64,000 nt of DNA from Siphonodentalium dalli (Eukaryota > Mollusca > Scaphopoda > Gadilida > Siphonodentaliidae): the NCBI GenBank assembly GCA_032622095.1, contig CP136063.1, positions 73,881,980-73,945,979 of the forward strand. The letters run 5' to 3'. The position numbers and the translations under genes are program-made. Below, piece after piece: positions 40,301 through 46,464 of this stretch. Below the pieces are notes generated by a model. It saw only the letters and a program-made list of their open reading frames with translations, did no database searches and was not told the origin of the DNA. Each line of letters starts with the position of its first letter. Position 1 is the stretch's first letter.

Positions 40301-40347
40301 GCATGCTCCGACCGTCCAAGCAGACCAATCTCCATTGTTTGTCGGAA
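13247..40347 (-). CDS. TSP1/collagen mosaic protein gene (partial; seven exons recognised)
   Basis: Seven exons with the same polarity and uniform 1-1 phase make one gene model. The order is TSP1-A, TSP1-B, Y2, TSP1-C, Y1, collagen 1, collagen 2 at 40347-40186, 33393-33226, 32829-32713, 32331-32164, 31864-31748, 21937-21797 and 13381-13247. Split codons join without stops from TSP1-B onward, and Gly-X-Y register is maintained from collagen 1 to collagen 2. TSP1 modules bind matrix and glycans, and Gly-X-Y stretches form triple helices, so an extracellular matrix or pericellular protein is inferred. Signal peptide, start, stop and most of the chain are not seen. Further exons may sit undetected in the introns, which are filled by LINEs, Helitron-like elements and satellites. 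The grouping of all exons into one gene is an inference. Confidence 0.6.
14272..15642 (-). mobile_element. 5'-truncated LINE inserted in repeat X
   Basis: Minus-strand ORF2 fragment with one open frame of about 275 codons (15642-14812). It covers the end of the RT domain ([36 protein letters not shown]) and the C-terminal region to a stop, ending in a Cys pattern [10 protein letters not shown] 3' UTR follows with a hairpin-prone block (gacggcccatctgggccatgt, near 14360-14385) and a short ATC tail at 14272-14280. Copy B of repeat X is uninterrupted at this point, so the borders 14271/14272 and 15642/15643 are read directly. The first residues of the longer open frame (MLDNMLNT) are repeat X and not LINE. 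The frame is open but lacks endonuclease and the catalytic RT palm. Confidence 0.78.
16000..16420 (+). repeat. AT-rich minisatellite, 28-35 bp unit
   Basis: About a dozen copies of accatattttaattaaccct with catggg spacers. The same array appears in reverse complement at 53998-54185 as part of the inverted copy of repeat X. Confidence 0.75.
16741..18055. other. No gene recognised
   Basis: AT-rich. A block around 17545-17580 (ttcaccagatcgtttccattta) recurs at 17888-17915, so a diverged tandem unit of about 340 bp is likely. The 113-codon plus-strand frame in it has no recognisable domain and overlaps this repeat, so it is not called as a gene. Confidence 0.45.
18056..19750. repeat. Minisatellite array with inverted polarity halves
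   Basis: From about 18060 to 18690 degenerate units of roughly 25 bp read ccaatgagtgtcccaaacca on the plus strand. From about 18695 to 19750 the same unit reads in reverse (tggtttgggacactcattgg). The switch is at 18690-18710 (ccatccatcaaatatatcaaactatg). Open frames through the array (up to 139 codons) follow the repeat period and are not genes. Confidence 0.75.
19751..20280. other. No gene recognised
   Basis: Spacer between two satellite regions. No domain or repeat partner seen. Confidence 0.4.
20281..21020 (+). repeat. Diverged tandem repeat, about 365-bp unit
   Basis: The block atggggattt to tatgttattatatga to gactggactaataaggaac (about 20462-20590) recurs at about 20818-20945, followed by similar ataggacc ends. 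A shorter, more diverged copy precedes it (about 20290-20330). Confidence 0.6.
21040..21470 (+). repeat. Short tandem repeats (gaggaaactt block; gtcgaacg block)
   Basis: Three copies of a 90-110 bp unit carry gaggaaacttcagaaaattcga and gggagcacgaattgggt-like blocks (about 21090, 21182 and 21291), followed by short gtcgaatg/gtcgaacgcc repeats at 21390-21470. Repeated peptides in these frames are by-products of the repeat. Confidence 0.6.
21797..21937 (-). CDS. Collagen Gly-X-Y exon 1 of the mosaic gene
   Basis: Acceptor gtattttctag and donor G|GTATAC bound 141 bp in phase 1-1. The N-terminal third is a non-collagen lead ([12 protein letters not shown]), then Gly-X-Y triplets from [16 protein letters not shown] onward with one interruption (GRDRHGAR). 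It ends GETGS plus a split Asp codon completed by the next collagen exon. The two cysteines near the start of the helix could form inter-chain disulphides, as in FACIT or other short collagens; that is inference. Confidence 0.8.
22213..25018 (-). mobile_element. Non-autonomous Helitron-like element, family 2, copy 1
   Basis: On the minus strand it starts TCTATATCTATATTTGCG, has a CTGT microsatellite, and ends GGGCAACGCCGGGTAACCCTG followed at once by ctag. Flanks are A before TC and T after CTAG. The interior (about 23300-24900) is a diverged tandem array of 110-200 bp units around tttggtggaaatcggcg with conserved caccaatttggcgtctttaa-like parts. A poly-C tract lies at 23503-23521. No helicase frame, so it needs an autonomous partner. 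A longer copy in the same orientation is at 35718-39165. Confidence 0.62.
25040..25570 (+). pseudogene. LINE ORF2 C-terminal fragment
   Basis: A plus-strand frame of 162 codons (25077-25565) covers only the end of a non-LTR retrotransposon polyprotein: a LWNGLQ block, [20 protein letters not shown], and the zinc-finger-like [17 protein letters not shown]. It resembles the 3' part of the LINE at 10790-13236 (RLRLGCSNLNYDLYLNHL), so the two are related families. RT and endonuclease are absent, which is usual 5' truncation. Confidence 0.7.
25600..26300. other. No gene recognised
   Basis: Spacer with a poly-C tract at 25869-25881. No coding or RNA signal seen. Confidence 0.4.
26306..26960 (-). 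pseudogene. LINE endonuclease domain remnant
   Basis: Minus-strand pieces in shifting frames resemble an APE-type LINE endonuclease: [11 protein letters not shown] (about 26800), [16 protein letters not shown] (about 26735-26690), [13 protein letters not shown] (about 26615-26575), [14 protein letters not shown], and [20 protein letters not shown] then GDFKATT (about 26490-26350). The order agrees with the family, with several frameshifts. No RT follows at lower coordinates. Confidence 0.6.
27265..27590 (-). pseudogene. Possible LINE ORF1 fragment upstream of the endonuclease remnant
   Basis: A minus-strand coding-like stretch has two frames: [20 protein letters not shown] (about 27555-27495), then after a shift a second frame to a stop at 27265. 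It lies on the same strand just upstream of the endonuclease remnant. I do not recognise a domain. The link is by position only. Confidence 0.3.
27640..28104 (+). pseudogene. LINE ORF2 C-terminal fragment, plus strand
   Basis: Starts in one frame ([20 protein letters not shown], about 27705-27765), shifts near 27800 and ends with [18 protein letters not shown] before a stop at 28104. This is the typical tail of CR1/L2/Jockey-like ORF2 with a degenerate Cys/His finger. 5' truncated and frameshifted. Confidence 0.6.
28313..28352 (+). repeat. (ATA)n microsatellite
   Basis: A run of aat/ata triplets. It makes a false poly-isoleucine membrane segment in the overlapping frame. Confidence 0.85.
28353..28600 (+). 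pseudogene. C-terminal tail of a second LINE type
   Basis: The frame [17 protein letters not shown] followed by [20 protein letters not shown] matches the conserved tail of a widespread group of animal non-LTR polyproteins. After a frameshift near 28553 it continues [10 protein letters not shown] to a stop. The (ATA)n run directly precedes it, so the fragment is truncated there. The clade is not certain (R2/Dong-like groups carry such tails). Confidence 0.6.
28766..28792 (+). repeat. (TTCG)n microsatellite
   Basis: Five or so units of ttcg, likely the 3' tail of the preceding LINE fragment. Confidence 0.6.
28990..31290 (-). mobile_element. LINE with endonuclease and RT, 3'-truncated (CR1/L2/Jockey group)
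   Basis: Minus strand. The N-terminus (31287-31018) has a hydrophobic run, then [10 protein letters not shown], the conserved start of many CR1/L2-type ORFs. The endonuclease spans about 30970-30460 in two frames ([22 protein letters not shown], then [16 protein letters not shown]). The linker at 30230-29960 contains [17 protein letters not shown] at 29719-29010 includes [32 protein letters not shown] and [20 protein letters not shown]. The YADD box is disrupted (SSTRQHI) and homology resumes as [10 protein letters not shown] before fading near 29010. The C-terminal region is missing. Frameshifts at about 30970, 30730, 30460 and 29960 make it inactive. It lies in the large intron between Y1 and collagen 1. 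Confidence 0.75.
31291..31747. other. Intron sequence, nothing recognised
   Basis: AT-rich sequence between the LINE start and the Y1 donor. It may hold the LINE's 5' UTR. Confidence 0.4.
31748..31864 (-). CDS. Exon Y1, 39-codon module of unknown fold
   Basis: Acceptor gattaatccag and donor T|GTAGAT bound 117 bp, phase 1-1. The peptide is hydrophobic-rich ([19 protein letters not shown], then [10 protein letters not shown]) and has no cysteine. It joins TSP1-C upstream (split Val) and collagen 1 downstream (split Tyr) without stops. The paralogous exon Y2 differs by only a few residues (R/Q, A/T, S/C). I do not recognise the domain; part of a lectin-like or discoidin-like beta fold is possible but unproven. 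Confidence 0.6.
32164..32331 (-). CDS. TSP1-C exon, thrombospondin type-1 repeat
   Basis: Acceptor cgttgcag and donor G|GTATAT bound 168 bp (56 codons), phase 1-1. The WSSW motif, then [11 protein letters not shown] and the terminal CRDEEC give the six cysteines and the W-x-x-W of TSP1 modules, which fold as a three-strand CWR layer and bind glycans or matrix proteins; the W-x-x-W tryptophans can be C-mannosylated. It is the downstream member of the tandem duplication. Confidence 0.88.
32713..32829 (-). CDS. Exon Y2, paralogue of Y1
   Basis: Acceptor gattaattcag and donor T|GTAAAT bound 117 bp, phase 1-1, the same length and borders as Y1. The peptide reads [17 protein letters not shown] and onward, with FWCSLD in place of FWSSLD. 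It joins TSP1-B (split Val) and TSP1-C (split Ser) in frame. Its donor matches the consensus better than that of Y1. Confidence 0.6.
33226..33393 (-). CDS. TSP1-B exon, thrombospondin type-1 repeat
   Basis: Acceptor ggttacag-type (gttacag) and donor G|GTATAT bound 168 bp, phase 1-1. [21 protein letters not shown], the GC of QTGCEGE and CRDEEC show all six cysteines. It differs from TSP1-C at a handful of residues. The upstream exon must end in a base that does not create a stop with the AA that opens this exon; Y ends in T and so could not precede it, which fits its place as first of the duplicated pair. Confidence 0.88.
33750..35395 (+). repeat. 44-bp satellite array
   Basis: From about 34140 to 35395 some 28 units of 44 bp (ggtggctcaactcatttaat, ggcgtaatacatggtcagca, tagt) are nearly uniform. 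From about 33750 to 34140 units are older and more diverged (gaggctcaacgcattc). A stray copy lies near 39470-39500 (gaggctcaacgg). No spacers, so not a CRISPR. Confidence 0.88.
35396..35717. other. Spacer with a short palindromic block
   Basis: Around 35470-35545 aaaagtcatattggactcc and its partial inverse ggactcccaagtgtgcaata form an imperfect hairpin related to the palindrome at 39255-39408. No gene recognised. Confidence 0.5.
35718..39165 (-). mobile_element. Non-autonomous Helitron-like element, family 2, copy 2
   Basis: Same ends as the copy at 22213-25018: on the minus strand, 5' TCTATATCTATATTTGCG and 3' ggaaacgccgggtaaccctg plus CTAG, with A before and T after. Internal tandem units around tttggtggaaatcggcg are more numerous. 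Poly-C tracts lie at 37639-37652 and 38708-38720. It carries an extra segment of about 0.5 kb (36206-36717) that copy 1 lacks. Confidence 0.62.
36206..36717. mobile_element. Insertion with a large palindrome inside Helitron-like copy 2
   Basis: Copy 1 reads gcctgtatatcagctacatg at 22709-22728; copy 2 reads gcatgtata, then 500 bp of extra sequence, then tagcagctacatg. The right part is a near-perfect hairpin: arms 36555-36635 and 36639-36717 with a 3-base loop (ttc) and the centre aaaacccttcgggtttt. No coding capacity, so probably a foldback or MITE-type insertion. Confidence 0.6.
39166..40185. other. Intron sequence with a 68-bp-arm palindrome
   Basis: Arms 39255-39322 and 39341-39408 are inverted and mostly identical (tacaatgttgtgtaca, then gtcatattggac) around an 18-base loop. 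A phase-1 acceptor-like site at 40069 opens a short frame (from [10 protein letters not shown] to a stop) just downstream of TSP1-A, but no good donor follows, so it is not called as an exon. Confidence 0.45.
40186..40347 (-). CDS. TSP1-A exon, thrombospondin type-1 repeat
   Basis: Acceptor atatttttag and donor G|GTATGT bound 162 bp (54 codons), phase 1-1. [23 protein letters not shown] and the terminal VEC give the six-cysteine TSP1 pattern. It is the most 5' exon recognised and is clearly diverged from TSP1-B/C, so it predates the tandem duplication. Confidence 0.88.
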
Positions 40348-41317
40348 CTAAAAATATTGATAATATCACCGGTAATATTATGTCAGGCATGCATAAACGT
40401 GATCATAATCACTAGCTCATGCTATAACAAGAAAACCCTAGTCAGAAATGGTAACGCCCTCAAGATCATAGTATTACCCATATATACAATATAACAATTT
40501 GATTGTGGTGATTGTGAAAAATCTGTATATAGGTAACGCGTATGTAATTGATTATATGTGATATTTTTTTTCCAATTTCTTTGAAATAGTGGTCTGAATA
40601 GCGCATGAAATAGCATGCAGAATAATAATCGGGCAAAATTTGCGATCTTCGTAACATGATTCAAGTACGCAATTACCGAGTACGTTTCTAATCACATTTA
40701 GTATCCAATTACGCAAATACCGAGAATGTTTTACTCACATTTAGTCCACCACATCCTGCAACAGGGTCAGACATACTTGCCAATACACACCCTAGGAGGG
40801 CGTAATGCTGATCTAAGAATGGCCTCAGATAATCCACTGCTGATATTACCTCCCATAAGGATTAATTAAAATACATGTGGGTGATTCTCGCTTATGGGGA
40901 ACAATTGATGAAGCAGACATCTAGCATAAAATGTGTGCATGTTGCCATGAAATAATGCATATAGGAATTTCAGGTACAGTGTGCGACGTCAAAAAAATAA
41001 AATATAATTGCCCGATAGTCAATCCCCCAAAGACCAGAGCAGCTTCAGTATGCAGAATCGATACCTACGTTACTGAAGCCAAGAATACATTCAGGTGTTT
41101 CAACACGATTTGCCATGACTAAATAAGTCAGTGAGCTATTCGCACCGCCTCTGATTACAGCGCTCGGTACAAACTGTCAGAAATCGTTTGAGTTGCAACT
41201 GTCAGAAATCTTACATCAGAATTCAGTCCAGTTTATACCTTGAAGCTAGAATGTGGATACCTACGTTACCACCGAGGACAACGAGGTGTAATTTGTAACA
41301 CAATAAATACATGTCTA
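40348..41317. repeat. Mosaic repeat X-related sequence (copy C) left of the DIRS-group element
   Basis: The reverse complement of 40650-40860 matches 16430-16650 (ggtatttgcgtaatt, gaggccattctt). It is followed by gggtgattctcgcttatggg (40871-40890), found also in reverse complement at 53955-53985, and by GATACCTACGTTAC motifs at 41060 and 41256. No gene recognised. Confidence 0.55.
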
Positions 41318-41365
41318 CGCTAGACTAGATACAACTAAAACATATATAGCAGATAGCGTGCGTCT
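41318..41365 (-). repeat. Split direct repeat B2 (3' terminal)
   Basis: The 48-bp block cgctagactagatacaacta to gatagcgtgcgtct is identical to 42001-42048. It forms the 3' end of the DIRS-group element. Confidence 0.88.
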
Positions 41366-41760
41366 TTATTGGTATTTAGATATGTACAGTCATACACAAA
41401 CCGGAAGCCGTGGAACGATTCAGAGTTTATCGACTAAACCAAATTAATAAATTAAGCAAAAAGACATGCTTCCATGTGGCATACACATTATGTTATAAAC
41501 AATCTAAACTCTGATACAGTGTTACATATAACATACACAAAAATAACCCAGCGGCTCCCGGCTAACAAAATTCTACACTTAACAACTTGCGTTAAACCAG
41601 AGATAAAACCCTTTGGGCAAAACGCTCTGGAAGCATTGTATGTCAAGTGCTATACATCTTAATTTTCGAAAATGTTATATGACGTTTTGACATGTCATCT
41701 TAAATACATCCAATCTTATATTAATTGTTATGCCCAGTTTTCACAAAAACTGTGCTGGAA

Positions 41761-42000
41761 ATTTGGCGAAATACACCTGTTCAGTCTGGAAGACGCTGCT
41801 AAAGTGACTCAGTTTACTGATCTCATTAACTCACTCACTCTACTACGTCACAATAGGCTGTCATTGTGACACCCTTTAATTGAATTATTCTGGCTTATAA
41901 TACAACAGCGTGCTAACGCCCGTTGAGTTGTAATCAGCGTATACCGCTTTAGACAACAGTTTTGTTACTATTCTACGAAACGTCCAAAACATATAGTCTA
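41761..42000 (-). repeat. Split direct repeat A2 (internal)
   Basis: 240 bp matching 46225-46464 throughout by eye. It directly abuts B1, which creates the junction that mirrors the element's joined termini. Confidence 0.9.
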
Positions 42001-42048
42001 CGCTAGACTAGATACAACTAAAACATATATAGCAGATAGCGTGCGTCT
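42001..42048 (-). repeat. Split direct repeat B1 (internal)
   Basis: 48-bp copy of the terminal B2, located downstream of the recombinase gene and directly next to A2. Confidence 0.88.
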
Positions 42049-42309
42049 GCTAAAACAAATTGTTCAAAAGAATGTCCAGGTGTCGTTTGAAATCTGTCAA
42101 ATTCCGTGTGAATGTCTCATAATGAATAATATTATATCATGGATGACATGTGTATATATGATCATAACTACACTAAATGCATATGTAGGCAATGCGTTTG
42201 ATATAAAAATACAATTGTTAGCTAATGCTAATCGTCTTCCTCTTAAATTTTGCTATAATGAATGTTGAACATGCAATTTACGTAATTTACAAATATCATG
42301 TTAAATATT

Positions 42310-43319
42310 TTACAATTTCAAACTTTTTGAAACACTTAATCTGGATTCCACCGAATCCACCACATATCCATCCTTTGCGGATTCAGAACGCCATCTCCCA
42401 TGGCGCTTCCAACAACGCTCGTTGACTCCGGCTTGAGCGGCTTCGGTAGCTCCCCCAGCTCTCATAGAATGGAGCCCGAGCTTAACACTCCCATCACATA
42501 CTTCCTTCAATCGCGCGACAATACATTCTCGGGCTCTTGTATAACTTAAAGGCTTGTTTTTGTAAATTAATTTGCGTGATTCTTTTGATCCAAAAATGGG
42601 TCTGAATAAATACCCGTCTGAATTGACATCCAAATTTGCTAAACTAATATATCTATTGATCATTTTCACTGGGCATGCGACCGTTTCTCCTTTGGCAATA
42701 AGTATTTCATCGCCTTGCCTATACTGATCTGTTTTACTTTTTTCAATTTTGATTGATAAATGATCAGAATCTATTTCTAAATTATTGCATTTCAAATTTT
42801 GTAATTCAGAAAATCTCATAAAACCACTAAAACCGAGAACAATCATAGCCAAATCTCTCACAACAGGTAAATCTACTGAATTCTCATATTTTTGACATAT
42901 TGCAATAACATCTTCAGAATAAACAGGGTCCTTTTTTGTAACTTTTTTGGAGGCGACTCTTTTGGCCGCTTCTACGATGTTGCTAACTAAACCGTTCGAT
43001 GTTGGATCAGAAAATCCATGAAGCTCGTGAACCCATTTGAGAGAATATTTGTGAGCTGACACAACACTATGTGAGCTTCCTTTGTCTATCAAATCAGTCA
43101 GAAACAGTGCCACGTTTATGGAGTCCGCGGGAAGTTCGTTGCATCCAATGTCACGAGCAAAGCCTTTCCATTTTGAAAAATTGTGGTAATACTTTTTCAC
43201 TGTATTGTCCGCTCTCGATTTGAGTAACAAATCGGTCATCTTGCCAGTTAAGTCATTAGCTCTGTTTGAACCCACCAAACTGGACTGGTTTACAGCTGAT
43301 TGTATCTGTCTTGTTAAAC
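42310..43319 (-). CDS. Tyrosine recombinase of the DIRS-group element
   Basis: It would insert the element's circular DNA by site-specific recombination, in place of a DDE integrase. From the SSLVG leucine at 43278 the frame has 322 codons. An N-terminal helical core-binding domain (about 1-110, NTVKKYYHNFSKWKGF) precedes a catalytic domain with all the key residues: R155 in GFMRFSEL, K180, H270 and R273 in LHSMRAGG, H293 in RHGRW and Y305 in DGYV. The frame has no ATG at that start; it runs upstream to an acceptor-like catttatag at 43320, so translation probably depends on splicing from ORF1. It ends at TAA 42310, about 260 bp before B1. No lesion seen. Confidence 0.86.
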
Positions 43320-43458
43320 CTATAAATGAAATTTAACATAATTATATATGTGCTTAATAGCTATGGTAAAATGTCCTTAATATATATATGCATCGCCCCC
43401 ATTGAGAACGGTAATGTTCTCCGGCCAAAAATGCCGTTGTCTCCCCTCCCCGGAGAAA

Positions 43459-46224
43459 CTACGCACAGACCTCCGAGGCCATCACTGGCGATGCAAATTT
43501 CCGCTCATTTATTTCGTTTTCAAAGAGTGGCCAAAATGGTGCTGACTTCCAAATCGGAAATACTAAAGTGGCCTCACAGTTATCTCTGTGAACTTTTCTC
43601 AGAACTTCAGTTACTTTTTTCGGAGGTGGAACAATCCAGTTGTTTTCCCCGCTCCAACTTTGTTTCATTGCGTCCACACCCTCTGTACCCGGACACCACC
43701 ACCTTGAGTTGAACCTATTCAACTGCGCATTATAATCTGTTGAAAATCTGTCTACCGAATGAGGGCCCCAAACATTATCTAGCTTCATGAAAATGTTTTC
43801 TGAAATTTTCCAATCGTCAGAGTCAAATCTGCGACTCAGCGCGTCCGCGCTCTCGTTGAATTCCCTGGGAATCCATTCGGGTACCAACGCGATTCTGTGC
43901 TCGGAGCACGTCGCGTCTATATCGATAGCAACCCTGTGTAAATGCTCTTTATTGCTACCCTTTTTTATCACGCTCACTGTGGCTTTGTTATCTGTGTATA
44001 ATTTGTATGTCCCGCCTGACATTATTTCCACTTTCGATTTGCAAAATCGGTTCACGGCTTCTAACTCTCTCCACGTAGAGCTTCTGTCAGCTTCGGAAGC
44101 TGACCAGGTCCCGAAGACCTCTAGGCCCGGGGCCTCATTTAGAAAAGCATTGTTATGCGATTCGCTAGCACCTGGTGCTATCCTTGGGCGTCCTGAACGC
44201 TCTCCACGACCTTGGGCTACACGATTTAGCGCTTCTTCTGGTCGCTTTGCAATACATGCACTGTGCTGTGTGTATGCGTCCATGTTTTCGGAACAAACTG
44301 ATTCTAAAATAATGAATCCGCCGTAACCGGTTCCCGACGCGTCCGTGTAAACGCTACCCGCGATCAAGTCGCGTTCCGACTTAAGCAAGTCCTGACCATT
44401 CACGCTTTCGATATTTCTCGCCCAATACTCGAGTTCTCGTCGCGCATCTTCGCTTATATGCACCGATGCATTCCAACTCGTTTTATCGGACAGACATATA
44501 TGTAAAAATCTGGTTTTTAAACCAATTTGTGCGTTTATTGCACCGTTCATGGACGACAATTGGCCTAAAATGCCTGCCAAAGCTCTAGCGGAAACTTTGC
44601 CACCATTAGCGCTAATGGCGTTACTCAACTTGTTTATTGCTCCGCAAAAAACCTCAATTCTCTCGTGAGAAACACTGACTGTACCGGTTTTGAAATCCCA
44701 TTCTAAGCCCAGCCATATGATGTTCTGGGTAGGAATCCAATGCGATTTTTCTACCGAAGATACAAAACCGAACTTTCTAATATCGTTTTGTATTCGCTTG
44801 CTTAAAGTTAACGCCGCTTCGAAATTGGACGCGCCCGCTAATCCGTCGTCTAAATACATTACTACTTTGCAACCGTCGCTTCTCCATGATTTCAACATCA
44901 CTCTGGTGATTTTCGTGAATAACTGGGCTGCACTCGAAATTCCGAAAGGCAAAACATTAAAAACAAAATATGTACATATACACTGCCCTTCATATATCCA
45001 GCTGAAACCCAAGTACTTTCTGTACATCGGATCTATACACATATGATGGTATGCAGATTCTAAATCAAAATCAAACACGTAATCATTAATTTCAAATATC
45101 TGCCTTGCAACTGACCCGTCCTCAAGTCGGAATTTATATTTTGCAAGATGCTCGTTTATATGTCTACAGTCCAAGACTAATCTTTTCTTGCCATTTCTGT
45201 TTATGGCAACTGTTAATGGGTTGACAACTGTCAGAATATAATCGACTACAGAAACACAACCTTTATCTACTAATGTTTTGATTGCCTGATTTACAAAATC
45301 AGCGTTATCCCGGGAAGATTTGTTATTATCCAAAACTTTGGCTGTTGGCTCATCAACAAAAGGTAAACGGTACCCGCTATTTATGACAGAAATTATGTAA
45401 TCTGAAGCCCCTGCTTCCTCCCAAATTTTGACACAACCCTTTATATCTCCCACGCCAGTAATTTGCTTGTGGCGAACGTCTTGTTGTATAAGCCCATGGG
45501 ACTCTACGTTAAGCTCTTGCATTGAGCTTCTTTCCCGAACAGCCCCTCCGGCCTGAGACCCTAAAGAATTAAAACTAATACTTATCTTAGGTCTCTGTGG
45601 CCCCATGGGGCCTCTTTTTGGACACTCGAATTTCCAGTGGCCAGCTTCTAGGCAGAGAAAACAGCTCCCTGGTTTCCTCCCTCCTGGTGTGGAACCTGAT
45701 GCCATCCTGGATGACGACACAGAAGATGAAACAGGTACACTATATGGTACATGTCGAACTTTTTTCTTCTTCTCCTTTTCCTTCAGCTTGGCTTGACTCA
45801 TGGCCTTCCTAATCCTTTTCTCGTCATCGGAATCGTCAGCTAGGCTGTGCCTCTGATACTCGTCTACCACTTTCCATCCCAAATCCGAAGAATCAGCTAA
45901 TTTTATCAGCTTCTGTCTATCTTTTATTAAGTCCAAACCTTCTCGCAATGCGCTTAAAGCATCCTCTGTATTCGGCTCGCTCTGTTCCATGTGGTGTTTG
46001 GCTTGTGCCATCCTGTTTTGAACTTCAGAATTTAACTTGAACTGCTCTTCATGTGCACGTTTTTTAAATTTGTATGTTTCTGTGTTCGACGTTTGCATCT
46101 GTCGTTGACTGGAAACAAGCGTGCTAAAGTTCGTAGTTATCACTTTCCCCAATTTCTCTAACATGTCGTCTTGTGATTTTTTAATCGCGTCTTGTATCCT
46201 TCTTTCTATTTGTGTTTCGTCCAT
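43459..46224 (-). CDS. Gag-RT-RNase H polyprotein of the DIRS-group element
   Basis: An open frame of 921 codons with an ATG abutting repeat A1. Residues 1-160 are charged and helical, Gag-like. A CCHC zinc knuckle lies at 188-201 (CFLCLEAGHWKFEC). The RT spans about 300-510 with LVLDCRHIN, FDFDLESAYHHM, LPFGISSA and the active-site YLDD at 457-460. RNase H follows at about 622-800 with D628 (YTDAS), E720 (WRELE), D745 (YTDN) and D794 (ADALS). A stretch of about 60 residues (645-705) appears inserted between the first two RNase H acidic residues. A conserved-looking tail (820-905, PGTEGVDAMKQSW and ENNWIVPPP) follows. The protein would copy the RNA and remove it. It is uninterrupted, so the element may have been recently active. 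Confidence 0.88.
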   Translation of the reverse strand: MDETQIERRIQDAIKKSQDDMLEKLGKVITTNFSTLVSSQRQMQTSNTETYKFKKRAHEEQFKLNSEVQNRMAQAKHHMEQSEPNTEDALSALREGLDLIKDRQKLIKLADSSDLGWKVVDEYQRHSLADDSDDEKRIRKAMSQAKLKEKEKKKKVRHVPYSVPVSSSVSSSRMASGSTPGGRKPGSCFLCLEAGHWKFECPKRGPMGPQRPKISISFNSLGSQAGGAVRERSSMQELNVESHGLIQQDVRHKQITGVGDIKGCVKIWEEAGASDYIISVINSGYRLPFVDEPTAKVLDNNKSSRDNADFVNQAIKTLVDKGCVSVVDYILTVVNPLTVAINRNGKKRLVLDCRHINEHLAKYKFRLEDGSVARQIFEINDYVFDFDLESAYHHMCIDPMYRKYLGFSWIYEGQCICTYFVFNVLPFGISSAAQLFTKITRVMLKSWRSDGCKVVMYLDDGLAGASNFEAALTLSKRIQNDIRKFGFVSSVEKSHWIPTQNIIWLGLEWDFKTGTVSVSHERIEVFCGAINKLSNAISANGGKVSARALAGILGQLSSMNGAINAQIGLKTRFLHICLSDKTSWNASVHISEDARRELEYWARNIESVNGQDLLKSERDLIAGSVYTDASGTGYGGFIILESVCSENMDAYTQHSACIAKRPEEALNRVAQGRGERSGRPRIAPGASESHNNAFLNEAPGLEVFGTWSASEADRSSTWRELEAVNRFCKSKVEIMSGGTYKLYTDNKATVSVIKKGSNKEHLHRVAIDIDATCSEHRIALVPEWIPREFNESADALSRRFDSDDWKISENIFMKLDNVWGPHSVDRFSTDYNAQLNRFNSRWWCPGTEGVDAMKQSWSGENNWIVPPPKKVTEVLRKVHRDNCEATLVFPIWKSAPFWPLFENEINERKFASPVMASEVCA

Positions 46225-46464
46225 ATTTGGCGAAATACACCTGTTCAGTCTGGAAGACGCTGCTAAAGTGACTCAGTTTACTGATCTCATTAACTCACTC
46301 ACTCTACTACGTCACAATAGGCTGTCATTGTGACACCCTTTAATTGAATTATTCTGGCTTATAATACAACAGCGTGCTAACGCCCGTTGAGTTGTAATCA
46401 GCGTATACCGCTTTAGACAACAGTTTTGTTACTATTCTACGAAACGTCCAAAACATATAGTCTA
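46225..46464 (-). repeat. Split direct repeat A1 (5' terminal)
   Basis: 240 bp matching 41761-42000, from atttggcgaaatac to catatagtcta. It is the 5' end of the DIRS-group element, probably with the promoter, and ends at the ORF1 start. Confidence 0.9.

Larger units (their letters stand above)
41318..46464 (-). mobile_element. DIRS-group (tyrosine recombinase) retrotransposon with split direct repeats, apparently intact
   Basis: On the minus strand the order is A1 (46464-46225), ORF1 (46224-43459), YR ORF (43319-42310), B1 (42048-42001), A2 (42000-41761), about 395 bp, B2 (41365-41318). A1/A2 are 240 bp and B1/B2 48 bp and look essentially identical. The internal B1-A2 junction equals the two outer ends joined, as expected if a circular intermediate integrates by a tyrosine recombinase. 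This A1-ORFs-B1-A2-B2 plan is that of Ngaro/PAT-type DIRS-order elements. Both frames are open with complete catalytic sets. It sits within repeat X-related sequence. Confidence 0.88.

Noticed and set aside
43787-44326. 179-codon plus-strand open frame
   Set aside because: Antisense shadow of the intact RNase H region.
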